From Fulvivirga sp. M361 (GTDB taxonomy: Bacteria > Bacteroidota > Bacteroidia > Cytophagales > Cyclobacteriaceae), in assembly GCF_007097395.1 (NCBI RefSeq), contig NZ_VKDC01000006.1:210073-274072 (forward strand): 64,000 nt of DNA, in the 5' to 3' direction. The notes beneath the pieces are model-generated. The model did not search any database, was not told the DNA's origin, and saw only the letters and a program-made list of their open reading frames with translations. Shown here in pieces: positions 43,882 to 52,846 of this stretch. Position 1 is the first letter of the stretch, and each line of letters begins with the position of its first letter. The position numbers were made by a program, and so were the translations under genes.

Positions 43882-46800
43882 TCTTCTTTTATTCGGATGT
43901 TGATCTCAACAAGCGCCAGCCCTACGATGTCAAAGTGAATGACAGGGCATTACTTACTTTCCGTGCCAGGGAAGATGGTACGATGGAAGTCCTTGAAAAT
44001 CCTGGAAACGGAAAAATAGAGTACATTTTAGTCAAAAGAGATGGGAATGGTGACGGTGTTGGTGCATTGAGGCTAACCGTTCCAAAAAGCATAGTTAAGA
44101 ACGGAACCCAGGCTAAGATCTCTGTTTACGGGCATCATAAAGGAAGTAATTCCTGGTTTATGATCTTCAAAGTGCCGGATGCAGTTGCTCAACTGGCTAA
44201 GTCGGCCACTCAGGAGGTTTCCTTCCGGATCCGTCAGTTCAATGATATGCTGCTCATTGATGCTCCACTGCGCATGGCCGGAAAGTCAGTACAATTGGTT
44301 AGTGATAAGAAAAAGAGCGAAGAAGCCATTTTTAAAGTTCAGGGGGAATTGGCGAAAGCCTCTGTAAAGATCGCAGCGCCACAAAAGTCCTTTGCCATCC
44401 ACTTTGAAGGGGACGTATTTTACCTGAAGGTTGAAGACCCTTCCAAAGATATTAACCAGTCGGAAGTGATCGGAGAGTTTGTCTATCATGTGCATTCACA
44501 TGCTTCCAGCGACTGGTCAATGACATTCAGCAAGTTTTACCGGCCGAAGCATTTTGAAACCTATACCAACTTTTTTGATGCGAAATATGCCAAAAGCAAG
44601 GTTTCCATCATGAACTCCAGCCACCAGGACATTGCCTGGGTAGACCGACCCGAAGTATGTATTATCATGCGGGATACCTTGCTGCTTACACCCGTTTTGA
44701 AGGATGCATTTGAGCGTGCGGATTATGGTTTTGATGTGGAGGATGCCCTTATGCTACGCGAGTATATGGACCGGCACCCGGATGCGAAAGACAAGATAAG
44801 TGAATTGCTGAAAAGACAACTTTTGTCCATAGGTGCTACCTATAACTGCCCTTATGAAGATATGTACAGTGGTGAAGACCTGGTGCGCCAGCTTTACGTT
44901 GGAAAGAGATGGCTTAAAAGCACTTTTGACGGATATGACTCAAAGGTTTACTGGAACGTGGATGTACCTGGTAAAACGTTGCAGATGCCACAGATATTGA
45001 AAAAAGCGGGTGTGGATTACATGATCATCAGCCGGCATGCCAAGAGCTTCTTTCATTGGGGAAGCCCGGACGGTAGTTCTGTTTTTACCTATTCTCCCGG
45101 GCATTACGGGACAGACCTGATCCACCTATCCCAGGACCGTGGGAACCAGCTCAGGTATGGCGCCGAGCAGGTGGTATGGTGGGGGCAGTATTCTGAAGAA
45201 AAAGACCATTATACGCCATTATTGTCCAGCCAGGACATGCTGCCGGCCATTGATTACTCGGAGTTCATAGAAGCGTGGAACGAAAAGGAAAGTATTAAAG
45301 ACGCTAAGAAAAAGAAGAAAAAGATCTACTTACCGGATATGGAGCTGATGACAGTGGACGAGTTCATGCCATTAGCCGCCCAAAACGTTGATTTGGTGGA
45401 TACCATTGTGGGAGAACGGCCTAATGTATGGGTGTATATCCATGGACCAACGCACCATACCGCACTCACTGCCAGTAGAGAAGGTTCCAAACTACTTACT
45501 GCCGCGGAAAAGTTCTCTACCGCATCTTATCTTTTAGATAAATCGAAAATGCCTTACCCGACAGCTGCATTGGACCAGGCATGGCAGGACAAAGTATATC
45601 CTGACCACGGTTGGGGCGGGCATGACGGAGACATCACGGATGGCTTGTTTGAATCGAAGTTTGTTAGTTCCAGGGTGCAGGGGCAACAGCTGCTTGACAA
45701 AGCGCTCACCTTTCTATCCAGCCGGGTGAACACTAAAGAAGATAAAGGCATCCCGGTCGTGATTTTCAATAGCTTGTCATGGGAACGAACGGACCCTGTC
45801 ACCATAGACATCGACCTTCCGCAAGGCGTGACTAAAAGCATCTCGATAAAAGATGCAGGCGGAAGGGAGTTGACTTCACAAGTTTCAGACCTTACAACGT
45901 ACGGCGATGGGTTCATTAACAAGGCGAAGCTGACGTTCATTGCTGAAAAAGTACCTTCTGTGGGGTATAAGACTTTTTACCTGCACCACTCGACGCCTGG
46001 TTCTAATGGACTGAATGATCTTGCCAAAGAAGCTTCCTACGAAAACCCTTACTACCAGCTAACTTTTACGGAAGGTGGACTTTCACAGGTCTACGACAAA
46101 GATTTGAAGAAAAACCTGTTCCTTACGAATGATTTTAAAACCGGTGAGATATTCACATTAGAGTCCGTGGGCAACGGAGCAGGAGAATTTGGTGATATTC
46201 AGCAACCTTTCATGAACGACTTTGACAAGGTGAGTATCCATGCGCCTAAAGTGGAAATAATCGAAAACGGGAGTGTCTTTACCACCTATCGGATCAAACA
46301 GCAAATATTACATGCCATAGCACAGCAGGACATCACCATTTATCACAAACTGAAGCGTGTTCAATTTGACAACAAACTACTGAACTGGAACGGAGAGCTC
46401 TACCGTGAGTTCCGCACTGCCTATCCGGTGAATATGAAAAATGCTACGATCACCTATGATGTGCCATTTGGCTCCGTACAAGTCGGGCGTGATGAAATCC
46501 ATACGGCTGGTGAGCGCTACACGCCACTTTGTAAAGACGTGCATCCTCGTGCCATTATGGATTGGATCTCAGCTTCTGATGGAGATATGACGGTCACGCT
46601 CAGCTCTTCGGTAGCTGCGGCAGATTGGATAGACCCAACCAAAGAGAATGACCGGGCGGTGCTCCAGCACTTGCTATTGGCCAGCCGAAAGTCTTGCCAC
46701 TGGGAAGGCAACCTGTATTCGCAGGAAGGGAGCCATAGTTATTCCCACATAGTGACTTCCGCGCCGGCAGGTGACCGGTCGGGGGGGCTCGTGGCGGAGC

Positions 46801-47114
46801 AGTTTAATGAACCGCTTTTTGTGGTCTATAACCCGGATAAATCATCCAAAGCGAACTTGTCAGACGAAGAAAGCTTTTTTACCGCACAAGGAAAGGACGT
46901 GATCGTTTCTGCGATCAAAAAAGCGGAAGATTCGGATGATGTGGTATTTCGACTTTACAATAGGGAAGGGGAGAGTACAAACGTGAATATCAACTCTTAT
47001 TTTGAATACGACCGTATGTTTCAAACCAACATCATTGAAGAAGAGCCAAAAGAAGTGAAACAACTGAGTCTGGGGAAATATGCCATCGAGACGGTGATAT
47101 TGGATGTGAAATGA
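43587..47114 (+). CDS. GH38-type alpha-mannosidase with large N-terminal domain
   Basis: 1175 residues from the ATG at 43587, which gives the signal peptide MKKFFVLFMLLACSGNSFAHEG; the frame is open back to 43488, but that part looks like leader. About 300 residues of beta-rich, unassigned N-terminal sequence precede the GH38 barrel. The active-site blocks are SSHQDIAWVD (His346, Asp348) and WNVDVPGKT (nucleophile Asp459). WGSPDGSSVFTYSPGHYG and PDHGWGGHDGDITDG are shared with the 26029 enzyme. It is thus a second member of the same divergent subfamily, probably acting on a different mannose linkage. It heads the unit with the solute-binding-like and CoA genes, 62 bp before them. Confidence 0.87.
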   Translation: MKKFFVLFMLLACSGNSFAHEGASNNHIHTINTNYRLYQQCKGDVEGYAAKLSGGEYDYPSLRDDHRDAMISRATTGKNGFEFMTGKVPEDYKGNHVTFFFYSDVDLNKRQPYDVKVNDRALLTFRAREDGTMEVLENPGNGKIEYILVKRDGNGDGVGALRLTVPKSIVKNGTQAKISVYGHHKGSNSWFMIFKVPDAVAQLAKSATQEVSFRIRQFNDMLLIDAPLRMAGKSVQLVSDKKKSEEAIFKVQGELAKASVKIAAPQKSFAIHFEGDVFYLKVEDPSKDINQSEVIGEFVYHVHSHASSDWSMTFSKFYRPKHFETYTNFFDAKYAKSKVSIMNSSHQDIAWVDRPEVCIIMRDTLLLTPVLKDAFERADYGFDVEDALMLREYMDRHPDAKDKISELLKRQLLSIGATYNCPYEDMYSGEDLVRQLYVGKRWLKSTFDGYDSKVYWNVDVPGKTLQMPQILKKAGVDYMIISRHAKSFFHWGSPDGSSVFTYSPGHYGTDLIHLSQDRGNQLRYGAEQVVWWGQYSEEKDHYTPLLSSQDMLPAIDYSEFIEAWNEKESIKDAKKKKKKIYLPDMELMTVDEFMPLAAQNVDLVDTIVGERPNVWVYIHGPTHHTALTASREGSKLLTAAEKFSTASYLLDKSKMPYPTAALDQAWQDKVYPDHGWGGHDGDITDGLFESKFVSSRVQGQQLLDKALTFLSSRVNTKEDKGIPVVIFNSLSWERTDPVTIDIDLPQGVTKSISIKDAGGRELTSQVSDLTTYGDGFINKAKLTFIAEKVPSVGYKTFYLHHSTPGSNGLNDLAKEASYENPYYQLTFTEGGLSQVYDKDLKKNLFLTNDFKTGEIFTLESVGNGAGEFGDIQQPFMNDFDKVSIHAPKVEIIENGSVFTTYRIKQQILHAIAQQDITIYHKLKRVQFDNKLLNWNGELYREFRTAYPVNMKNATITYDVPFGSVQVGRDEIHTAGERYTPLCKDVHPRAIMDWISASDGDMTVTLSSSVAAADWIDPTKENDRAVLQHLLLASRKSCHWEGNLYSQEGSHSYSHIVTSAPAGDRSGGLVAEQFNEPLFVVYNPDKSSKANLSDEESFFTAQGKDVIVSAIKKAEDSDDVVFRLYNREGESTNVNINSYFEYDRMFQTNIIEEEPKEVKQLSLGKYAIETVILDVK

Positions 47115-47176
47115 AAGCAGTGATGGATTGTTGAGCCAGGCTGGAAAACGATAATACTATTCAAAAAGGAACGTAA

Positions 47177-48331
47177 ATGATTGAATTGAGAGGAATAGCA
47201 TGGGACCATCCCAGGGGGTATGAACCGTTGATAAAACTTTCTGAAAAATATTCGGAGCTGAACCCGGCAGTTCAGATAAAGTGGGACGTACGCTCCCTCA
47301 AGGAGTTCGGCGATATGCCTATTGAAGACCTGATAGAACGTTATGATCTTCTCACCATAGACCATCCTTACATGGGACAGGCGCATGAAAACAAGTTATT
47401 GCGTGACCTGAAGCCCTACCTTTCATCCTATCTGTTGAACGAGCACTCCAAACAGTCTGTTGGACCGGGTTTTCAATCGTACTTTTTCGATGATCATCTG
47501 TATGCTTTGCCGATTGATGCGGCGGCCCTGGTAGCTGCTTATCGTAAGGACCTGTTAGAGCGACATCAGCTTACTTTCCCGGAAACCTGGGCTGAACTTA
47601 AGCATTTTTACACCCTTGTGCCAACAGGACATGCAGTGGCATGGCCCCTTTGCCCGACCGACTTATGGTGTTCCTTCCTGACGCTCTGTGCACAGTCTGC
47701 GGGGCGTGATTTTATCCGCGATTTTAAGGTGAACGAAAAGGCAGGGATCATTGCTTTGGACGAGTTAAAATTCCATTTGGAATACCTTCATCCCGATTCG
47801 ATCCATTGGAATCCGATACAGATCTTAGACCGGATGAGTGATGAGGATGAGATCATTTATTCTCCTTATTTATTTGGATATTCCAATTACTCGCGTGAAG
47901 GCTACGCCTCGAAACTGGTGCATTTTGCAAACAGCCCTCAAAATCCTCAACAAGATATTTCAACCATTCTTGGAGGCGTGGGACTGGCAGTTTCAGCGCA
48001 TTGCGAAGCTACAAAAGAGGCTGTTGATTTTGCGAACTATGTGGCCCATCCGGAGAACCAGGAAGGAGCCTATTTACAGCATGCCGGACAGCCGGGAAGC
48101 CTAAAGGCCTGGGAAAGTGAGCAAGGTAACGCCCTGTGTCATAACTTCTTCCGTGATACATTGGCGACACTTGAAAAAGCCTATGTCCGGCCACAACATC
48201 CCGGATGGAATAATTTTCAGGAACAGGGAGCGGATCTCTTGCATGAAGGATTAATCAAAAATCAACCCTCGGACACTTTGATCAAACAGCTAAACGAACT
48301 GTACAAAACCATATTACAACATGTCGGGTAG
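47177..48331 (+). CDS. Family 1 solute-binding-like protein lacking a signal peptide
   Basis: The 384-residue sequence has the fold signs of sugar ABC-transporter binding proteins: an N-terminal lobe with LSEKYSELNPAVQIKWD and YDLLTIDHPYMG, the hinge segment ALPIDAAALVAAYRKDLLE, FPETWAELKHF, and the late GGVGLAVSAHCEATKEAVDFANYVAHPE. It starts MIELRGIAWDHPRG with no signal peptide or lipobox, and no ABC permease or ATPase gene is near, so it cannot be an ordinary transporter subunit. It overlaps the enoyl-CoA hydratase gene by 11 bp. A cytosolic ligand-binding or enzymatic role coupled to the two CoA enzymes is likely, but undefined. Confidence 0.8.
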   Translation: MIELRGIAWDHPRGYEPLIKLSEKYSELNPAVQIKWDVRSLKEFGDMPIEDLIERYDLLTIDHPYMGQAHENKLLRDLKPYLSSYLLNEHSKQSVGPGFQSYFFDDHLYALPIDAAALVAAYRKDLLERHQLTFPETWAELKHFYTLVPTGHAVAWPLCPTDLWCSFLTLCAQSAGRDFIRDFKVNEKAGIIALDELKFHLEYLHPDSIHWNPIQILDRMSDEDEIIYSPYLFGYSNYSREGYASKLVHFANSPQNPQQDISTILGGVGLAVSAHCEATKEAVDFANYVAHPENQEGAYLQHAGQPGSLKAWESEQGNALCHNFFRDTLATLEKAYVRPQHPGWNNFQEQGADLLHEGLIKNQPSDTLIKQLNELYKTILQHVG

Positions 48332-49094
48332 TTACGAACATATCGAAATTCTCATGGAAGAAGACCTGGCATTCCTGGTGTTCAATCGCCCGGATCAACT
48401 CAATGCCATGAATAGAAAGATGATGGGAGAGATTGTCACGGGTATTGAGGAGATCAATTTGAATGAACAAGTCAAAGTTGCGGTAATAAAAGGAAAAGGT
48501 CGCGCCTTTATGGCAGGTGCTGACATTAAAGAATATGGCAGCCAAACACCTGAAGAGTTCAGGTCCTTCCAGGAAAATGGAAAAAAACTCTATGAATCTA
48601 TAGAGCAATCTTCCAAGCCCTGGATCGCAGCGGTTGACGGTTTTGCCTTAGGCGGCGGATGTGAAATAGCCTTGTGCTGTGATTTGATCCTGGCCTCAAA
48701 CCGCTCGAAAATGGGATTGCCTGAGGTCCACCTGAGTCTGATCCCCGGAGGTGGAGGGACACAGCGTCTGACGCAAAAAGTAGGGATTAACCGTGCGAAA
48801 GAAATGCTTTTTACCGGTGGACAATATACGGCTATGGAGCTATATGGTTGGGGGATCGTAAACCGTGTTTTTGAAGATGAAAATTTTGATGAGGAAGTTC
48901 AAACCTTTGCCAAAAAGCTGACCAGGAGATCGGCTCAGTCCATTACCCAGTTGAAGCGACTCGCCCAATTAAGTTTGACAAACACCCCCTTTCAGGACCG
49001 CATTAACGATGAAGGACGCACTGTGGAACAACTTTTTTTGACAGAAGAGGCACAACAGGCGATAGAAGCATTTATTTCAAAAACTAAAAGTTAG
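48321..49094 (+). CDS. Enoyl-CoA hydratase/isomerase (crotonase) family
   Basis: The 257-residue protein keeps the crotonase essentials: the oxyanion-hole block GRAFMAGADIKEYG, DGFALGGGCEIALCCD, and GLPEVHLSLIPGGGGTQRL. Both catalytic glutamates of the hydratase (rat Glu144 and Glu164) are present as Glu115 and Glu135 with the right 20-residue spacing, so a hydratase/dehydratase reaction on an acyl-CoA is expected. It lies between the solute-binding-like and CoA-transferase genes. The same pairing of a crotonase with a class III CoA-transferase is used in carnitine metabolism (CaiD/CaiB), which is the nearest known precedent. Confidence 0.92.
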   Translation: MSGSYEHIEILMEEDLAFLVFNRPDQLNAMNRKMMGEIVTGIEEINLNEQVKVAVIKGKGRAFMAGADIKEYGSQTPEEFRSFQENGKKLYESIEQSSKPWIAAVDGFALGGGCEIALCCDLILASNRSKMGLPEVHLSLIPGGGGTQRLTQKVGINRAKEMLFTGGQYTAMELYGWGIVNRVFEDENFDEEVQTFAKKLTRRSAQSITQLKRLAQLSLTNTPFQDRINDEGRTVEQLFLTEEAQQAIEAFISKTKS

Positions 49095-49097
49095 CAC

Positions 49098-50291
49098 ATG
49101 GAAAAAAATGGCCCGTTAAAAGGATTAGTGATTGCTGATTTTTCACAATTGGCACAGGGACCTTTTGCTACTCAAATGCTCAGTGACATGGGGGCGGAGG
49201 TGATCAAGATCGAACCTGTAAAAGGTGATTGGATGAGACACTACTCTTATGGCAATCTTTATCCTGAAGGAGAGAGTATTTCATTTGTCAGCTTTAACAG
49301 GAACAAACGCAGCATTGCCCTTGACCTCAAAGATCCGGAGCAAAGTAAGATAGCCATCGGGATCATTAAAAAGTCGGATATTCTGATCGAGAATTTTCGC
49401 CCGGGTGTGATGGAAAGGCTGGAATTGGGGTATGCAGAGATGAAACCCCTCAATCCAAGACTTGTTTATTGTTCCAGCTCCGGTTACGGCGCGTCCGGGC
49501 CATACCTCAAACGTCCCGGACAAGATCTGATGGCCCAGTCGATATCAGGAAGTGCCGCTTTGAATGGAAAGAAAGGGGATATTCCTATAGCCACAGCAGT
49601 AGGTCAGGCCGATTTACTTACCAGCCTGTTTATTGTACAATCTGTGCTTGCGGCCATTTATTCAAGAGAAAAAACGGGAAAAGGTCAAAAAATTGAAGCC
49701 AACTTATTGAATTCAGCCGTAGGGTTTCACGTGCAGGAAGTTACCGCTTTTCTGCACAAAGGAAGTAACCCGGAGCGTAGCGAAAGCGGGATCCCCAACC
49801 CTTGGTTAGGAGCACCCTATGGTATCTATCATACACGAGATGGATATGTGTCCGTAGGGATGAATTCTGTTAGAAGGTTAGCACGCGCACTTAACTTTGC
49901 CAAGTACGATTCGGAAGAGTATGATTCGAATAATATCATTGAAAACCGCGATGAGATCCGAAAGGACTTTGAAGAAGTTTTCCGCCAAAAAACAACCGAA
50001 GAATGGCTGATTATTTTACTGGAAGAGGATATCTGGTGCTCACAGGTAAATACTTTTGAGGAGATGGTCGAAGACCCTCAGATCAAGCACAACAATATGA
50101 TCCTGGAGTACGAGCATCCAACCATAGGACCGGTGAAGACCACTGGTTTTCCCGTATCCTTCAGCGATACACCACAGCGGATTTCCAGGCCGGCGCCGTT
50201 ACTTAATGAGCATGCTGCAGAAATTCTTAAAGAGTTTTGCAATTATGATGATCAGCAGGTTGAACATTTTTTGTCAAAAGAATTGACTTAG
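49098..50291 (+). CDS. Class III CoA-transferase (CaiB/BaiF family)
   Basis: At 397 residues it has the length and blocks of the family: GLVIADFSQLAQGPFATQMLSDMGAEVIKIEP at the start, LDLKDPE, ENFRPGVMERLELGY, YCSSSGYG and RPGQDLMAQSISG. The last carries the catalytic Asp143, which forms the acyl anhydride with the acid substrate. C-terminal elements such as NTFEEMVEDPQ also match. The enzyme moves CoA between carboxylic acids. It starts 3 bp after the crotonase stop and ends unit 3. The acid substrate is unknown; carnitine-, oxalate- or mandelate-like acids are known for relatives. Confidence 0.93.
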   Translation: MEKNGPLKGLVIADFSQLAQGPFATQMLSDMGAEVIKIEPVKGDWMRHYSYGNLYPEGESISFVSFNRNKRSIALDLKDPEQSKIAIGIIKKSDILIENFRPGVMERLELGYAEMKPLNPRLVYCSSSGYGASGPYLKRPGQDLMAQSISGSAALNGKKGDIPIATAVGQADLLTSLFIVQSVLAAIYSREKTGKGQKIEANLLNSAVGFHVQEVTAFLHKGSNPERSESGIPNPWLGAPYGIYHTRDGYVSVGMNSVRRLARALNFAKYDSEEYDSNNIIENRDEIRKDFEEVFRQKTTEEWLIILLEEDIWCSQVNTFEEMVEDPQIKHNNMILEYEHPTIGPVKTTGFPVSFSDTPQRISRPAPLLNEHAAEILKEFCNYDDQQVEHFLSKELT

Positions 50292-50370
50292 GTTGAGTTT
50301 CCCCGGGTAATATCTATAGAAACATAGTTTAGCCATGTGAAAAGTAAGTAAGAGTAATTTTGGTTTTGAA

Positions 50371-50386
50371 ACTAAACCGATTTAGT
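50371..50386. promoter_or_regulatory. LacI-type operator, site 5, inside a promoter
   Basis: ACTAAACCGATTTAGT lies between a TTTG (50365-50368) and TATATTCG (50387-50394), 18 nt apart, near the -33/-7 spacing of Bacteroidota promoters. A bound repressor would cover the promoter of the GH92-to-GH85 unit. Confidence 0.8.
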
Positions 50387-50504
50387 TATATTCGTTTAAT
50401 AGACTTTCAACTTAAGCCCCTGATATTATATGGGAAGTAATTGAATTCAGATACCACAGAACTATGAAGAAATACGCACCGACTCCTGCACAACTTATCA
50501 TTAG

Positions 50505-52739
50505 ATGAATACAATGATCAGACATATACTGGTGGCTTTATCGGGCGTATTATGTCTGAATGGTTTTGCCCAAAGTAAACTGGATTATGTCAATCCTTTC
50601 ATTGGTACTTCTAATTTCGGAGCAACGAACCCCGGAGCTCTCGTACCTCAAGGAATGGCTTCTGTGGTACCCTTTAATGTTACAGGCTCTGAGGCAAATA
50701 CGTGGGATAAAGATAAACGGTGGTGGTCAACGCCTTATTCATTGGAGAATGAGTATTTCACAGGTTACTCTCATGTCAATCTGAGTGGTGTGGGTTGCCC
50801 CGACCTGGGGGTTATTTTGGTCATGCCTACCACGGGCAACATGACCGCCAACCCGAGGGAATATGGATCGAAAATGGCAGAGCAAAAGGCATCTCCGGGG
50901 TATTACAGTACTTCGCTTGTCAAGTATGATATACTTACTGAGGTAACTGCCACACAACGGGCCGGACTTAGCAAATTCACCTTTCCGAAGGGAAAATCCA
51001 ATATACTGATTGATTTAGGCAATGGGCTTACCAACGAAACAGGTGGGTCAATAAGGATCGTAAATAGAAAAGAAATTGAAGGTCACCGAATGACCGGTAC
51101 CTTTTGTTACAATGATGGTACCGAACGTCCGGTATACTTTGTGGCGCAGTTCAGTAAAGCCGCTGAAGAAATGGGGGCCTGGAAAAAAATGCCTGAAATG
51201 ACTGCCGAGCGATCATGGTCTTCCACCAGTGGAGCGTTCAAATATTATCTTGATTACCAATCCATGGTATCAGGTGATAGTATTGGAGCTTTTATGAGCT
51301 TTCATACAGAAGCGGACGAGGAAGTCCTGGTGAAAGTGGGAGTTTCTTATGTAAGTATAAATAATGCCAGGCAAAACCTGAATACCGAAATACCTGGGTT
51401 TGATTTTGACAACACGTTAAAAAAGGCGCAATCCGATTGGGAGAAAGCTCTCTCAAAGGTATCTGTCAAAGGAGGTACGGAAGACCAGAAAACCGTGTTT
51501 TATACTGCATTATACCATATGCAGATCCACCCCAATGTGATCAACGATATTAACGGTGAATATCCAATGATGGAGTCGTTCAAAGTAGGGAAGACCGAAA
51601 ATGGGGATAGATATACTGTTTTTTCGCTTTGGGACACCTATCGAAACTTTCATCCTTTTATGAGCCTGGTCTATCCTGGGCAGCAACTGGATATGGTGCG
51701 CTCTATGGTTCAAATGTATAGAGAAAGCGGCTGGTTGCCCAAGTGGGAGCTTAACAGCGCTGAAACACTGGTCATGGAAGGAGACCCCGCTATTCCCGTA
51801 ATCGTGGATAGCTATTTCAGAGGATTGAGGGATTTTGATGTAGAGCTCACTTATGAGGCCATGATAAAATCAGCCACCACCCGTGGTGCAGAAAACAAAC
51901 TCCGGCCGGATATTGATTTTTACCTGGATAAAGGATATGTGCCTTATGAAAAAGAATTCGATAATTCTGTCTCACATGCACTGGAATACTACATTGCCGA
52001 CTGGAACCTGGGCCAGTTCGCCCGTTCCCTGGGGAAAGAAGAAGATCACAAGCGCTTTCATCGACAGTCGTTGCGCTATAAGGAATATTTTGATCATGAA
52101 GAATTCAATATGATCCGCCCACGGCTGGCAGATCGTACGTTCTATGCTGATTTTGATCCAAAGCAAGGAGTTAATTTCGAACCCTCTCCGGGATTTCATG
52201 AAGGTACCGCATGGCAATATACTTTTGGTGTTCCGCACGATATACAAGGTTTGGTAAGGCTTTTCGGAGGAAAAAGAAAGTTCACTTCTACGCTTCAGCG
52301 GGTATTCGATGAAGGCCTTTTCGATATGGCCAATGAGCCTGATATTCACTACCCCTGGCTGTTTAATTATGTGCGCGGAGAAGAATGGCGGACACAGAAA
52401 GAGGTGAACACACTGCTGGATACTTATTATAAAAACACTTCCGACGGACTGCCGGGGAATGACGACTGCGGTACACTCTCTGCATGGGCTGCTTTCGCAA
52501 TGATGGGGCTTTATCCCGTTTGCCCGGGCGATATGGACTTTGCGATCTCCGAACCGGTATTTGATGAGATTATCATAGACCTGGATAAAAACTATTACGA
52601 AGGTAAGCAGCTGATCATCCGTAAATCCGGACAAAGGGAATATATCAGTTCGATTAAAAAAGACGGACGGTCAGTAAACGGCTTTTTTATCGATCATCAT
52701 GAGCTTACAAAGGGAGGGGTTTTAGAAATTAAAAAATAG
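50505..52739 (+). CDS. GH92 alpha-mannosidase, exported
   Basis: GH92 enzymes are calcium-dependent exo-alpha-mannosidases of the inverting type, found in Bacteroidota N-glycan loci. After a leader ending NGFAQ, the 744-residue protein shows YVNPFIGTSNFGATNPGALVPQG at the start. SLWDTYRNFHPFMSL follows, then HEGTAWQYTFGVPHDIQGL with the probable acid Glu566, and GNDDCGTLSAWAAFAMMG with the base pair Asp653/Asp654. Length is normal. It heads unit 4 behind operator 5. The linkage cleaved (alpha-1,2, 1,3 or 1,4) cannot be told here. Confidence 0.96.
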   Translation: MNTMIRHILVALSGVLCLNGFAQSKLDYVNPFIGTSNFGATNPGALVPQGMASVVPFNVTGSEANTWDKDKRWWSTPYSLENEYFTGYSHVNLSGVGCPDLGVILVMPTTGNMTANPREYGSKMAEQKASPGYYSTSLVKYDILTEVTATQRAGLSKFTFPKGKSNILIDLGNGLTNETGGSIRIVNRKEIEGHRMTGTFCYNDGTERPVYFVAQFSKAAEEMGAWKKMPEMTAERSWSSTSGAFKYYLDYQSMVSGDSIGAFMSFHTEADEEVLVKVGVSYVSINNARQNLNTEIPGFDFDNTLKKAQSDWEKALSKVSVKGGTEDQKTVFYTALYHMQIHPNVINDINGEYPMMESFKVGKTENGDRYTVFSLWDTYRNFHPFMSLVYPGQQLDMVRSMVQMYRESGWLPKWELNSAETLVMEGDPAIPVIVDSYFRGLRDFDVELTYEAMIKSATTRGAENKLRPDIDFYLDKGYVPYEKEFDNSVSHALEYYIADWNLGQFARSLGKEEDHKRFHRQSLRYKEYFDHEEFNMIRPRLADRTFYADFDPKQGVNFEPSPGFHEGTAWQYTFGVPHDIQGLVRLFGGKRKFTSTLQRVFDEGLFDMANEPDIHYPWLFNYVRGEEWRTQKEVNTLLDTYYKNTSDGLPGNDDCGTLSAWAAFAMMGLYPVCPGDMDFAISEPVFDEIIIDLDKNYYEGKQLIIRKSGQREYISSIKKDGRSVNGFFIDHHELTKGGVLEIKK

Positions 52740-52744
52740 CAAAC

Positions 52745-52846
52745 ATGAAAACATCCTTTTTAATTTCTAATGATAACAACGCAGATGATACGGGCAAAAT
52801 GCGGCATGAAATTTTGAAGAAACATACAAAAGAATTTGAACACTAA
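52745..52846 (+). CDS. Possible 33-residue leader peptide before the MFS gene
   Basis: An ATG at 52745, 5 bp after the GH92 stop, opens a 33-codon frame (MKTSFLISNDNNADD... ending KKHTKEFEH). Its TAA overlaps the TTG start of the MFS gene by 11 bp. It would allow translational coupling of the MFS gene, which otherwise has a weak start. The product resembles nothing I know, so this is tentative. Confidence 0.3.
   Translation: MKTSFLISNDNNADDTGKMRHEILKKHTKEFEH

Noticed and set aside
47177-48331. Ordinary ABC sugar transporter binding protein
   Set aside because: No signal peptide, no lipobox and no permease or ATPase gene nearby.
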